Source: Sanguibacter sp. HDW7 (lineage in GTDB: Bacteria; Actinomycetota; Actinomycetes; Actinomycetales; Cellulomonadaceae). From it: DNA of 64,000 nt. Location: NCBI RefSeq assembly GCF_011300875.1, contig NZ_CP049862.1, positions 1,922,001 to 1,986,000 on the forward strand. The letters run 5' to 3'. The notes under the pieces were generated by a model. That model was not told the origin of the DNA, ran no database searches, and saw nothing but the letters and a program-made list of their open reading frames with translations. Shown piece by piece: positions 42,566-51,094 of this stretch. Position 1 is the stretch's first letter. Each line of letters opens with the position of its first letter. Both the position numbers and the translations under genes were made by a program.

Positions 42566-44242
42566 TCACTCCTTCGTGGTCGACCCGGGACGGGTCGTCG
42601 AGGTGGGCTGGCTCGTGCGGAGCCACGCCGCGGAGTCCGTCGGGAGGACGCGGTCGACGATCGCCTCGGAGCTGAGGAGGACGTCGGCGTCCGGGAGCGC
42701 GACGGGGTCGCTCCCGAGGTTGACGACGCAGAGCACGTCGTCGCGGCGGAACGCGAGCACGTCCGCGCCGAGGTCGAGCCAGTCGAGCGCGCCGTGCGCG
42801 AGCCCGGGCTCTGACCGGCGCAGCGCGATCGCGCGCCGGTACAGGTGGAGGGTCGAGGCAGGGTTGCGTTCCTGCGTCTCGACCGTGAACGCCGACCATG
42901 TGGCCGGCTGCGGGAGCCACGGCGTCGACCCTGCCGGGCCGAATCCGAAGGGCGGGACCGTGCCGGACCATGGGAGAGGCACGCGGCAGCCGTCGCGGCC
43001 CGGGTCGACGCCGCCCGAGCGGGCGTGCATCGGGTCCTGGATGCGTGACGGCGGCAGCTCGACCTCCGGGAGACCGAGCTCGTCGCCCTGGTAGACGTAG
43101 AGCGCGCCGGGGAGCGCGGCCGTGAGCAGCGCTGCTGCGCGCGCTCGTCTGACCCCGAGGGCGAGGTCGCTCGGCGTGCCGAAGCGCTTGGCACGGAAGG
43201 CGAACGACGAGTCTGCGCGACCGTAGCGGGTCGCGGGCCGCGTGATGTCGTGGTTGGACAGGACCCACGTCGCGGGCGCGTCGGTCGTCGCGTGGGCGGC
43301 GAGCGTCGCGGTGATCGACTCGCGCATCGAGCCCGCGTCCCACGGGCGGGTCATGAAGTCGAAGTTGAACGCTGTGTGCATCTCGTCGGGCCGCAGGTAG
43401 CGCACGAACCGCTCGGTGTCGGGCAGCCACACCTCGCCGACGAGCACGCGCGGCTCGTCGTAGGCGTCGGCGACGGCGCGCCAGGCGCGGTACACGTCGT
43501 GGAGCTCGTCGCGGTCGACGTAGGGGTGCTCCCCCGGCGTGACGTCGGCAGGGACCGTCGCCGGGAACGTGTCGTCCTTGACGAGGAGCGCGGCCGAGTC
43601 GATGCGGATGCCTGCGACCCCGCGGTCGAACCAGAACCGCAGCACGGCCTCGTGCTCGGCGCGGACGTCGGGGTGGTTCCAGTTGAGGTCGGGCTGCTCG
43701 GGCGTGAAGAGGTGGAGGTACCACTCGCCGGGCGTGCCGTCGGGGTTCGTCGTCCGGGTCCACGTCGGGCCCTGGAACTCCCCCGTCCAGGCCGTCGGAC
43801 GGACGGAGCCGTCGTGGCCGAGGCCCGGGCGGAACCAGAAGCGTTCGCGGGCGGGGTCGCCCGGGGCTGCGGCGAGCGCCTCGCGGAACCACGGGTGCTC
43901 GTCGGAGACGTGGTTGGGGACGACGTCGACGATCGTACGGATGCCGGCCTCGCGCGCCTCGCGGATGAAGGCCTCGGCGTCCTCGAGCGTCCCGAAGCGG
44001 GGGTCGACCGCGCGGTAGTCGGCGATGTCGTAGCCGCCGTCGGCGAGGGGCGAGCGGTAGAAGGGGGTGAACCAGACTGCGTCGACGCCGAGGTCGCGGA
44101 GGTACGGGATGCGGGCTCGCGCTCCCGCGAGGTCTCCCGTGCCGTCGCCGTCGCCGTCGGCGAAGCTCCGGGGGTAGATCTCGTAGATGACCGCGTGGCG
44201 CCACCAGGGTGCGGTGATCGCGACGTTCGTCACGTCGTCCAC
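42566..44242 (-). CDS. GH13 alpha-glucosidase
   Basis: A 558-residue cytosolic glycoside hydrolase of family 13 (oligo-1,6/alpha-1,4-glucosidase group). The (beta/alpha)8 signatures are WWRHAVIYEIYPRSFADGDG, VVPNHVSDEHPWF, the nucleophile Asp in GVAGIRIDSAALL, the acid Glu in VLVGEVWLPD and the stabilising Asp in LSNHDITRPA. There is no export signal, so it hydrolyses imported oligosaccharide and releases glucose. It is the first gene of the ABC operon, and the LacI gene lies upstream in the same orientation. The last ~15 residues (SQPTSTTRPGSTTKE) are low-complexity and overlap the ribosome-binding site of the next gene. Confidence 0.93.
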   Translation of the reverse strand: MDDVTNVAITAPWWRHAVIYEIYPRSFADGDGDGTGDLAGARARIPYLRDLGVDAVWFTPFYRSPLADGGYDIADYRAVDPRFGTLEDAEAFIREAREAGIRTIVDVVPNHVSDEHPWFREALAAAPGDPARERFWFRPGLGHDGSVRPTAWTGEFQGPTWTRTTNPDGTPGEWYLHLFTPEQPDLNWNHPDVRAEHEAVLRFWFDRGVAGIRIDSAALLVKDDTFPATVPADVTPGEHPYVDRDELHDVYRAWRAVADAYDEPRVLVGEVWLPDTERFVRYLRPDEMHTAFNFDFMTRPWDAGSMRESITATLAAHATTDAPATWVLSNHDITRPATRYGRADSSFAFRAKRFGTPSDLALGVRRARAAALLTAALPGALYVYQGDELGLPEVELPPSRIQDPMHARSGGVDPGRDGCRVPLPWSGTVPPFGFGPAGSTPWLPQPATWSAFTVETQERNPASTLHLYRRAIALRRSEPGLAHGALDWLDLGADVLAFRRDDVLCVVNLGSDPVALPDADVLLSSEAIVDRVLPTDSAAWLRTSQPTSTTRPGSTTKE

Positions 44243-44286
44243 GGTTGCTCCTCGTCGTCGGGGATGCGGGCTTCTCCCGCTCCCCT

Positions 44287-44342
44287 AACGTAAGAGAACG
44301 ACAGGACCCGCGCAAGAACTCGACAAGACGTTTATCGAAACG
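44287..44342 (-). promoter_or_regulatory. Promoter and LacI-like operator of the GH13/ABC operon
   Basis: On the minus strand TTGCGC (44315-44310) and TACGTT (44292-44287) are separated by 17 nt, a good -35/-10 pair 45 nt before the GH13 start. Upstream, CGTTT-ATCG-AAACG (44329-44342) is a palindrome of the LacI-operator kind. Its position just upstream of -35 would allow the LacI protein encoded upstream to act. Confidence 0.5.
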
Positions 44343-44394
44343 AGACATCCCATGGATTTCTGTCGCTGCGTCGCCGAGGCCGCCCCGCAGAGCA

Positions 44395-44430
44395 CGACGA
44401 CGGCGGCCCCCGAAGGGACCGCCGTCGTCG
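44395..44430 (-). terminator. Hairpin terminator after the lacI-type gene
   Basis: CGACGACGGCGG (44395-44406) pairs with CCGCCGTCGTCG (44419-44430), 12 bp with a 12-nt loop, between the repressor gene and the GH13 promoter. Confidence 0.7.
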
Positions 44431-44486
44431 ACGCACCAGCGCCCACCTGCGACGCAGCTCTCGGCCCGCACCAGCGGGCACCACGC

Positions 44487-45509
44487 TCAGCCCGCCGCAG
44501 GCCGCGCCGGCGCCGTCGACCGCCGCACGACGAGCTCGGGCTCGAAGAGCAGCTCGTCGCTCGCGACGTCCTGCCCCGCGATGAGCTGCGTGAGGAGTCC
44601 GACCGCGGCCCGCCCCATCGGCTCGATCGGCTGCCTCACCGTCGTGAGCGCCGGATCCGTCGAGTTCATGAGCGCGGAGTCGTCGAAGCCCACGACCGAG
44701 ACGTCCTCCGGGACCGACCGTCCCGAGCGCCGCACCGCACGGATCGCGCCGAGCGCGAGCGGGTCCGACGCGCACAGGACCGCCGTCACCCCGCGCGCGA
44801 GCAGACGCGCGACCGTCGCCTGGCCCGACTCGAGCGAGTAGTCCGACCGCACGACGTCAGCCTCGGCGAGCTCGATGCCGTGGCGCTCCGCGAGGATGAG
44901 GGCCGCCGCGAGCTTGCGCTCCGACGGGATGTGGTCGGCCGGCCCGAGCAGCAGGCCGATCCTCTCGTGACCGAGCGAGACGACGTGCTCGAACGCCTGC
45001 GTCATCGCGACGAGGTCGTCGCACGACACCGTCGGGACCTCGAGGTCCTCGACCGAGGCGCTCATGAGGACGAGCGGCAGCCCCAGGTCGACGAGCCGGT
45101 GGTAGTGCGCGTGGTCCGCGCGACGCTCGGTGTACTGGCCGCCCGTGAAGATCACGCCCGACACCTGCTGCCCGAGGAGCAGGTCCATGTACTCGGCCTC
45201 CGAGACGCCGCCCGCCGAGCGCGTGCACAGCACCGGCGTGAAGCCGTTCTGCGCGAGCGCCCCGCCGATGACCTCGGCGAGCGCCGGGAAGATCGGGTTC
45301 GAGAGCTCCGGCAGGACCAGGCCGACGAGCCGGTTGCGCTCGCCCCGCAGCTTCGTCGGCCGCTCGTAGCCCATGACGTCGAGCGCCGTGAGCACCGCAT
45401 CCCTCGTCGCCTGCGACACCCCCGGCTTGTCGTTGAGCACACGGCTCACCGTGGCCTCGGAGACCCCGACCTTCTTCGCCACCTCGGCGAGACGCTTCGA
45501 CATGGCCAC
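44487..45509 (-). CDS. LacI family transcriptional repressor
   Basis: A 340-residue repressor. The helix-turn-helix with hinge helix is AEVAKKVGVSEATVSRVLND at residues ~8-27, followed by the periplasmic-binding-protein-like sensor (RNRLVGLVLPELSNPIFPAL, GVIFTGGQYTE, GFDDSALMNSTDPALTTVRQ). It stands upstream of and in the same direction as the GH13/ABC operon, separated by a terminator, a promoter and an operator-like palindrome. It is therefore the probable sugar-responsive repressor of that operon. Start may be 45509 or the ATG two codons in (45503). Confidence 0.92.
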   Translation of the reverse strand: MAMSKRLAEVAKKVGVSEATVSRVLNDKPGVSQATRDAVLTALDVMGYERPTKLRGERNRLVGLVLPELSNPIFPALAEVIGGALAQNGFTPVLCTRSAGGVSEAEYMDLLLGQQVSGVIFTGGQYTERRADHAHYHRLVDLGLPLVLMSASVEDLEVPTVSCDDLVAMTQAFEHVVSLGHERIGLLLGPADHIPSERKLAAALILAERHGIELAEADVVRSDYSLESGQATVARLLARGVTAVLCASDPLALGAIRAVRRSGRSVPEDVSVVGFDDSALMNSTDPALTTVRQPIEPMGRAAVGLLTQLIAGQDVASDELLFEPELVVRRSTAPARPAAG

Positions 45510-45516
45510 ACCCTAC

Positions 45517-46368
45517 TCAGCCGAGACCGCACACCCGGACGAGGAGCACTCCGGCTCCCGCACAGGCCCACGAGACGAGGGAGCCGACGAGGAACTCCTC
45601 GGCCTTGGTGCCGCGCGCCCGGTCCGCGGAGATCTCCGGGAAGCGCACGACGCCCTTGGCCGCGAGGACGGCGGCGATGACGGGGAACGCGCCCGCGAGA
45701 GCGAGCACGAGGACGAGGACCCTCTCGAGCGGACCGATGTACCGGCCGCCGCGCATGACAGGACCCGGCACGGGCTGCGCCTCCACGGCGCTGACGGAGG
45801 CGAGGTCACGGCCACGCACCGTGAGACGCCACCCTGTCGGGCGGCGGAAGGCCTGCAGCGGGGCGGCATCGCCGTCTGGCAGCGCGGCGGCATCGCCGTC
45901 CGGCAGGCGCCGGGCGCGCGCGAGAGCCGCGCGCGTCACGATGTTCGCGGTCCGCGTGAGCCCGACGAGCACGACCACGACGGCGAGCGCGACCGCGACC
46001 GGGACGCCCTCGCGGCCCGGGACGGTCCGCGCCCACGCGTCGACGAGCGGCCCCGCGGGCACGGGCCCGGGGACGAGCGCGGCGACGACGAGGACCGCGG
46101 CGAGCGCCGCGGCGGGCCACGCGCGGGGCGGAGCCGCCGGCACCCCGTCGTCCACGGAACCCGCGTGCGGCATGAGCGTCGCCCAGGCGCCCGCGACGAG
46201 CGCCCCGACGACGACGGTGACGACGTGCGCGCCGAGCCCGACGACGAGCGTGACGCCGACCGCGGCGACGGCGAGCGCGACGAGCAGGGCGAGGGCCCGT
46301 CGGGGGAGGCGCGCGCCGCGCGCGACGTCGGCCGTGACGACGAGCGCGAGGACGACTGCCGCTGTCAC
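45517..46368 (-). CDS. Multi-pass membrane protein of the SatD operon
   Basis: A 283-residue hydrophobic protein of unknown function. About seven membrane segments are visible: VVLALVV at the start, ALALLVALAVAAVGVTLVVG, VVTVVVGALVAGAWA, PAAALAAVLVVAALVPG, VAVALAVVVVLVGL, and at the C-terminus VLVLVLALAGAFPVIAAVLA and LVSWACAGAGVLLV. The cytosolic part between helices 5 and 6 contains a near-perfect tandem LPDGDAA repeat (RLPDGDAAALPDGDAAPLQA). The AAKGVVRFPEI...GTKAEEFLVGS stretch looks conserved-type. GTG 46368 overlaps the satD stop (GTGA), so the two proteins are co-expressed and may act together. Confidence 0.65.
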   Translation of the reverse strand: MTAAVVLALVVTADVARGARLPRRALALLVALAVAAVGVTLVVGLGAHVVTVVVGALVAGAWATLMPHAGSVDDGVPAAPPRAWPAAALAAVLVVAALVPGPVPAGPLVDAWARTVPGREGVPVAVALAVVVVLVGLTRTANIVTRAALARARRLPDGDAAALPDGDAAPLQAFRRPTGWRLTVRGRDLASVSAVEAQPVPGPVMRGGRYIGPLERVLVLVLALAGAFPVIAAVLAAKGVVRFPEISADRARGTKAEEFLVGSLVSWACAGAGVLLVRVCGLG

Positions 46369-47021
46369 CGGACCGCCTCCTCGAGGAGCGCGAGCGCCCC
46401 GACGAGCGCCGTGCCGCCCGAGCGGCGCAGCCCCTGGGAGACGGCGGGCTGCGTGACGTCGTGCAGGGCCGCGACCTGGGCCTGGGTGCGGCCGAGCGCG
46501 GACGCGCCGACGTAGGAGCGCTGGGAGGGGGTCATGCCGTCGATCATCCTGTCCGTGACGAGAAGCTGCGCGTCGACGAGGGCGACCGAGTCGTCGGCGC
46601 CTCCCGAGGTGGCCCCGTCGAGGTACCACGTGCGCACCCACGGCGACTCCTTGCGGTCGGCGCGACGGTGGGCCTCGTCGATCGCGTCGCGTGCGGACCA
46701 CCAGGCGGAGCCGTCCTTGATCGCAGGCCCGTCGCCGTCCTGCGCGACGTCGCGGGTCTCACCGCGGCCGATGCCGACGCGGACGTCGATCCCGTCCGGC
46801 AGGAGGAGGCGGGCGACGGTCGCGGTCCACACGGCGGCGGGCAGCGTGGCGGCAAGTGCCTGGAACTCGTCGCCGACGGTCGCCCAGAGGGGCGTCTCGA
46901 GCGGGACGACGTCGTGGGCGCGGGCGAAGGCGTCGAGCACGTCGGTCTGAGCCGCTGCGCGGTCGGCGAGGTCGCGCGAGCGGACGATGTCGACGATGAG
47001 GGCGTACCGCGGACTACTCAT
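46365..47021 (-). CDS. satD: SatD family protein
   Basis: A 218-residue SatD-family protein. The first ~165 residues carry the SatD pattern (YALIVDIVRSRDLADRAAAQ, TVGDEFQALAATLP, VRVGIGRGET, IKDGSAWWSARDAI). The C-terminal 50 residues form a helix-turn-helix-like unit (LGRTQAQVAALHDVTQPAVS) that could bind DNA. SatD was first noted in a Streptococcus acid-tolerance locus; its biochemical role is unknown, though the GDEF and GIGRG segments recall nucleotide-cyclase folds. A TATAGT box 6 nt before the ATG indicates a leaderless message and sits inside a palindrome, suggesting autoregulation. It is co-translated with the membrane protein. Confidence 0.82.
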   Translation of the reverse strand: MSSPRYALIVDIVRSRDLADRAAAQTDVLDAFARAHDVVPLETPLWATVGDEFQALAATLPAAVWTATVARLLLPDGIDVRVGIGRGETRDVAQDGDGPAIKDGSAWWSARDAIDEAHRRADRKESPWVRTWYLDGATSGGADDSVALVDAQLLVTDRMIDGMTPSQRSYVGASALGRTQAQVAALHDVTQPAVSQGLRRSGGTALVGALALLEEAVR

Positions 47022-47026
47022 GACTC

Positions 47027-47051
47027 AACTATAAGCATAACGCTTATAGTT
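47027..47051. promoter_or_regulatory. AT-rich palindrome over the satD promoter
   Basis: AACTATAAGC and GCTTATAGTT (47027-47036 and 47042-47051) form a perfect 10-bp inverted repeat with a 5-nt centre. The satD -10 box TATAGT (47033-47028, minus) is inside it. The kdpE stop codon also falls inside (47044-47046). Such an AT-rich island is striking in this GC-rich DNA. Confidence 0.7.
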
Positions 47052-47757
47052 TGCTAGGTATAACGTCGTCGCCGGGCTCGAAGCGGTAGCCCATCCCCGG
47101 GCTCGTCAGCAGGTGCCGCGGCGCCGCCGGATCCTCCTCGAGCTTGCGCCGCAGCTGCGCGACGTACACCCGCAGGTAGTGCGTGTCCCGCACGGCCGAC
47201 GGCCCCCACACCTCCCGAAGCAGCTGCTCACGCCCCACGACCCGACCACGGTGCCGCACGAGCAGCTCGAGCAGCCCCCACTCCGTCGGGCTCAGCCGCA
47301 CCTCCTCCCCGGCACGCACGACCGTGCGGCGCGCGAGGTCGATCGTCAGCGCCCCCGCGACGACGACAGCCGCCTCGACGTCCTCGGGGCGGTCCGCCCG
47401 CCTCACCGCCGCCCGCAGCCGCGCCATGAGCTCGGGCAGCGCGAACGGCTTCGTCACGTAGTCGTCCGCACCCGCGTCGAGCGCGTCGACCTTGTCCTCG
47501 CCGAGCTGCCGCGCCGAGAGCACGAGGATCGGCACCCGGCTCCACCCCCGCACCGCCGCGATGACGTCGGTCCCCGGCATGTCCGGCAGGCCCAGGTCGA
47601 GCAGCACGACGTCGGGCGCCGAGACGGCCGCCGCGTCGATCCCCTCGGTCCCCGTCGCCGACGTGACGACCTCCCAGCCGTGCGCACGCAGCGCGATCGC
47701 CATGGCGCGCAGCAGCCCCGGGTCGTCGTCGACGACGAGCACACGGTTGCCGCTCAT
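47044..47757 (-). CDS. kdpE: KdpE response regulator
   Basis: A 237-residue OmpR/PhoB-class regulator. The receiver domain has the acidic pair in VLVVDDDPGLLRA, the phospho-Asp in VVLLDLGLPDMPG (near residue 54), and Lys in DDYVTKPFALPEL. The C-terminal winged helix ends in the family pattern HYLRVYVAQLRRKLEEDP and GMGYRFEP. It would activate kdpFABC when phosphorylated by KdpD. It overlaps kdpD (ATGA), and its stop lies in the palindrome of the next operon. Confidence 0.93.
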   Translation of the reverse strand: MSGNRVLVVDDDPGLLRAMAIALRAHGWEVVTSATGTEGIDAAAVSAPDVVLLDLGLPDMPGTDVIAAVRGWSRVPILVLSARQLGEDKVDALDAGADDYVTKPFALPELMARLRAAVRRADRPEDVEAAVVVAGALTIDLARRTVVRAGEEVRLSPTEWGLLELLVRHRGRVVGREQLLREVWGPSAVRDTHYLRVYVAQLRRKLEEDPAAPRHLLTSPGMGYRFEPGDDVIPSKL

Positions 47758-50372
47758 CGCTCCCCCTCCTCCTCGCCGTCCCGGACGGCACGCGGCACGA
47801 CGACGACGGCCGTCAGGCCTCCGCCCGGGGTGTCCTCGACGACGATCGTCGCACCCATCGCCCGAGCCAGGCCGTCGGCGACCGCCAGCCCGAGCCCGAT
47901 GCCCGAGCCCGTCGCCTGCCCGAGCCGTTCGAAGGGCTGGAACATCCGCGCCTTCGCCACGTCGTCGACCCCCGGACCACGGTCCACGATCCGCACCTCG
48001 ACGACGCTCTGCACCGCCGACGTCCCCACGAGCACGGGCTCGCCCGCGCCGTAGCGCACAGCGTTCGCGACGAGGTTCTCGACGACCCGCTCGAGCAGCG
48101 CCGCGTCCGTCCGGACGAACGGCAGGTCCTCGGGCAGGTCGAGCGTGACGAGCCCCAGGTACGGCTCGACCGCGAGCGGCACGACCTCGTCGAGCGACAC
48201 CTCGCGCAGCGCGGGGGCGACCGCCCCCGCCTGCAGCCGCGAGAGATCGAGCAGGTCGTCGATGAGCCGACCGAGCCGGTCCGTCGACGCCGACGCGGTC
48301 TCGAGCAGCACCGCACGGTCGTCGTCGTCGAGCCCCGGCCCGCCGAGGCCGTCGAGCGCGGTCCGCATCGCCGCCAGAGGCGTCCGAAGATCGTGCGAGA
48401 CGGCCGCCAGCAGCGCCGAGCGCGCCGCGTCGGACCGCTCCGCGACCGCAGCGCGCGCAGCCTCCTCACGCAGCCGACGATGCTCGACGACGATGCCCGC
48501 CTGCGCGGCGAACGCGTCGAGCACGCGACGGTCGCCCGCGGGCAGGGGCCGCCCGTCGAGCACGAGCCGACGCTCGTCGTCGACCTCGACGACCGTCGTC
48601 GTGCCCTCCGGGACCCCGTCGCGCGACGCCGAGGCGAGCACGCGCCAGCCATCGCCCGCACGCTCCGCAAGCTCAACGCGCGCAAGCCCGAACGTCTCGG
48701 CGAGCCGCTCGACGACCGCCTCCGACGTGTCCTGACCCGCGAGGACCGACCGCGACAGGCCCGCGAGCGCCGACGCCTCCGCACGCGCCCGGAAGGCCTG
48801 CGCCGAGCGCCGGGCCGCATGGTCGACGACGAGCGCGACAGCCCCCGAGATGACGACGAACACCCCGAGCGCGAGAAGGTTCTCGGGCTCGGCGACCGTG
48901 AGCCGTCCGCGCGGCGCGACGAAGAACCAGTTGAGGCACAGGAACGAGACGATCGCTGCCGCGAGCGCAGGTCCGAGCCCGCCGAGGAGCGCCGCGCCCA
49001 CGGACGTCGCGAGGAACAGCAGGACCTGGGTCGTGAGCTCCGCGCCGACGACGCCGTGGAACCCCCACGTGAGCAGCGCGGGCATGACGAGCGCGAACCC
49101 CCACCCCCACAGCCGGCGCGGACGCGACAACGGGCTCGCGCCGCGCCGGACACCGCGCCGCGCGCGCGCCTGGTCGTGTGTGACGAGGTGGACGTCGATC
49201 GAGCCCGCGAGCCGCGCGACCTCGCTCGCGGTCGAGCCGAGCAGCGCCTCGCGCACGCGCGAGCGGCGGGAGACGCCGACGACGACCATCGTCGCGTTGA
49301 CACCCTGGGCGAGGTCGACGACGGCGTGCGCGACGTCCTCGCCGACGACCGAGTGGAGGGTGCCGCCGAGACGTTCGACGAGGGCGCGCTCGGCCGCGAT
49401 GACGTCGGCCGTCGCGCTCGGCAGGCCGTCCGTCGCGAGGACGTGGACGGCGTGCAGCTCGGCACCTGCCGCACGCGCCGCGATGCGGGCGGCGCGACGC
49501 AGGAGCGTCTCGCTCTCGGGTCCCCCGGTCACGGCGACGACGACGCGCTCGCGCGCCGGCCACGTCTCGGCGATCTCATGCTCGGCGCGGTAGCGGACGA
49601 GGGCGTCGTCGACGCGGTCGGCGAGCCACAGGAGGGCAAGCTCGCGCAGCGCGGTGAGGTTGCCCTCCCGGAAGTAGGAGGCGAGCGACGCGTCGATCTG
49701 CTCGGCGCGGTAGACGTTGCCGTGCGCGAGACGGCGCCGCAGCGCCTGAGGCGTGAGGTCGACGAGCTGGACCTGCGCGGCGTCCCGCACGACCTGGTCG
49801 GGGACGGTCTCGCGCTGGCGCACGCCCGTGATCTGCTCGACGTCGTCGCCGAGCGACTCGAGGTGCTGGACGTTGACGGTCGCGAGGACGTCGATGCCGG
49901 CGGCGAGGATCTCAGCGACGTCCTGCCAGCGCCACGCGTTGCGGCTGCCGGGCGCGTTGGAGTGCGCGAGCTCGTCGATGCAGACGACCTGGGGCCGTCG
50001 GGCGACGACCGCGTCGACGTCGAGCTCGCCGAGCTCGACGCCCCGGTGCACCACGCGCAGACGCGGGACCTCGGGCAGCCCGCGGACGCGGACGGCGGTC
50101 TCGGCGCGGCCGTGCGTCTCGACGAGCGCGACGACGACGTCCGTGCCGCGCGCGAGCCGGCGGCGGGCGTCGTCGAGCATCTCGCAGGTCTTGCCGACGC
50201 CCGGGGCGGCCCCGAGGTACACGGTGAGCCTGCCGCGCGGCCCGGGCTCCTGCCCCGGCTCGGAGGCCGGGGCAGGCGTGGGTGCCGGGGCCGGCGGCGG
50301 AGCGCCCGCGAGCACGGGGTCAGGCTCGTCGGCGGGTCCTGCCCCGGGTGACGGCATCGAGGTCATGGTCAC
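47754..50372 (-). CDS. kdpD: KdpD potassium/turgor sensor kinase
   Basis: An 872-residue membrane histidine kinase sensing potassium limitation. After a Pro/Ala-rich start come the KdpD sensor domain with P-loop YLGAAPGVGKTCEML (near 50) and IDELAHSNAPGSRN, and a universal-stress-like domain (RVVVAVTGGPESETLLRRAA). Four membrane helices follow around 425-525. A GAF-like region leads to the phospho-acceptor His in AAVSHDLRTPLAAM and the ATPase boxes VENLVANAVRYG and GSGIGLGLAVADG. All expected parts are present. GTG 50372 is favoured because GGGGA lies 11 nt upstream; an ATG two codons later is possible. It follows kdpC by 3 nt. Confidence 0.94.
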   Translation of the reverse strand: MTMTSMPSPGAGPADEPDPVLAGAPPPAPAPTPAPASEPGQEPGPRGRLTVYLGAAPGVGKTCEMLDDARRRLARGTDVVVALVETHGRAETAVRVRGLPEVPRLRVVHRGVELGELDVDAVVARRPQVVCIDELAHSNAPGSRNAWRWQDVAEILAAGIDVLATVNVQHLESLGDDVEQITGVRQRETVPDQVVRDAAQVQLVDLTPQALRRRLAHGNVYRAEQIDASLASYFREGNLTALRELALLWLADRVDDALVRYRAEHEIAETWPARERVVVAVTGGPESETLLRRAARIAARAAGAELHAVHVLATDGLPSATADVIAAERALVERLGGTLHSVVGEDVAHAVVDLAQGVNATMVVVGVSRRSRVREALLGSTASEVARLAGSIDVHLVTHDQARARRGVRRGASPLSRPRRLWGWGFALVMPALLTWGFHGVVGAELTTQVLLFLATSVGAALLGGLGPALAAAIVSFLCLNWFFVAPRGRLTVAEPENLLALGVFVVISGAVALVVDHAARRSAQAFRARAEASALAGLSRSVLAGQDTSEAVVERLAETFGLARVELAERAGDGWRVLASASRDGVPEGTTTVVEVDDERRLVLDGRPLPAGDRRVLDAFAAQAGIVVEHRRLREEAARAAVAERSDAARSALLAAVSHDLRTPLAAMRTALDGLGGPGLDDDDRAVLLETASASTDRLGRLIDDLLDLSRLQAGAVAPALREVSLDEVVPLAVEPYLGLVTLDLPEDLPFVRTDAALLERVVENLVANAVRYGAGEPVLVGTSAVQSVVEVRIVDRGPGVDDVAKARMFQPFERLGQATGSGIGLGLAVADGLARAMGATIVVEDTPGGGLTAVVVVPRAVRDGEEEGER

Positions 50373-50375
50373 GGT

Positions 50376-51083
50376 CTACCAGTCCCCGTGGGCAAGTTCG
50401 ATGTTGAGACGCAGGACGTCGACCCGCGGCTCGCCGAGCACCCCGAGGTCGCGACCCTCGGTGAGCCGGGCGACGAGCGCGTGCAGCCGCGCCGGCTCGA
50501 CGCCGCGCGCCTCCGCGACCGTCGCGACCTGCGCGTCCGCCCAGGCGGGCGACACGTGCGGGTCGAGGCCCGAGGCCGACGACGTGAGAGCGTCGGCCGG
50601 GACCTGCGCGGGGTCGAGGCCGTGCTCGGCCGCGAGCGCGGCTCGCCGCTCGGCGATCGTCGCGACGAGGCCCGCGTCGTTCGGCCCGAGGTTGGTCGCG
50701 CCGGACGCGAGCCCGTCGTAGTTGTTCGCCGACGGGCGGCCGTGGAACCACGTCGCGGCGGCGGCACCCGTCGTCCAGTCCTGTCCGAGCAGCTCGGAGC
50801 CGACGACGGCGCTGCCCGCGGTGTCGGTGACGGAGCGGGCGCGGGAGCCGTCGGCCCGCACGAGCGAGCCGTTCGCCTGCCACGGCAGGGCGAGCTGTGC
50901 GACGCCCGTGAGGACGAGCGGGTACGCGACGCCGCACAGGAGCGTGAGGACGAGCAGGGCGCGGACGGCGACGGCCGTCTGGCGACCGAGAGCGACGAGG
51001 CGTGTCGCCGCAGCCCGGCGGGCGGAGCCTCGGGGCGCAGCAGGTCGTGGCCCCGAGGGACGAGGGGCAAGGGCGGTGGTCAT
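50376..51083 (-). CDS. kdpC: Potassium-transporting ATPase subunit C
   Basis: A 235-residue single-span subunit. The membrane helix VRALLVLTLLCGVAYPLVLT (residues ~42-61) is followed by the exported domain with family motifs WFHGRPSANNYDGLASGATN and ASGLDPHVSPAWADAQVATV. It stabilises the KdpFABC complex and affects potassium affinity. The ~40-residue Arg/Pro-rich N-terminal extension is longer than in E. coli KdpC. It lies 11 nt after kdpB. Confidence 0.93.
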   Translation of the reverse strand: MTTALAPRPSGPRPAAPRGSARRAAATRLVALGRQTAVAVRALLVLTLLCGVAYPLVLTGVAQLALPWQANGSLVRADGSRARSVTDTAGSAVVGSELLGQDWTTGAAAATWFHGRPSANNYDGLASGATNLGPNDAGLVATIAERRAALAAEHGLDPAQVPADALTSSASGLDPHVSPAWADAQVATVAEARGVEPARLHALVARLTEGRDLGVLGEPRVDVLRLNIELAHGDW

Positions 51084-51094
51084 GTGTGGTCCTC

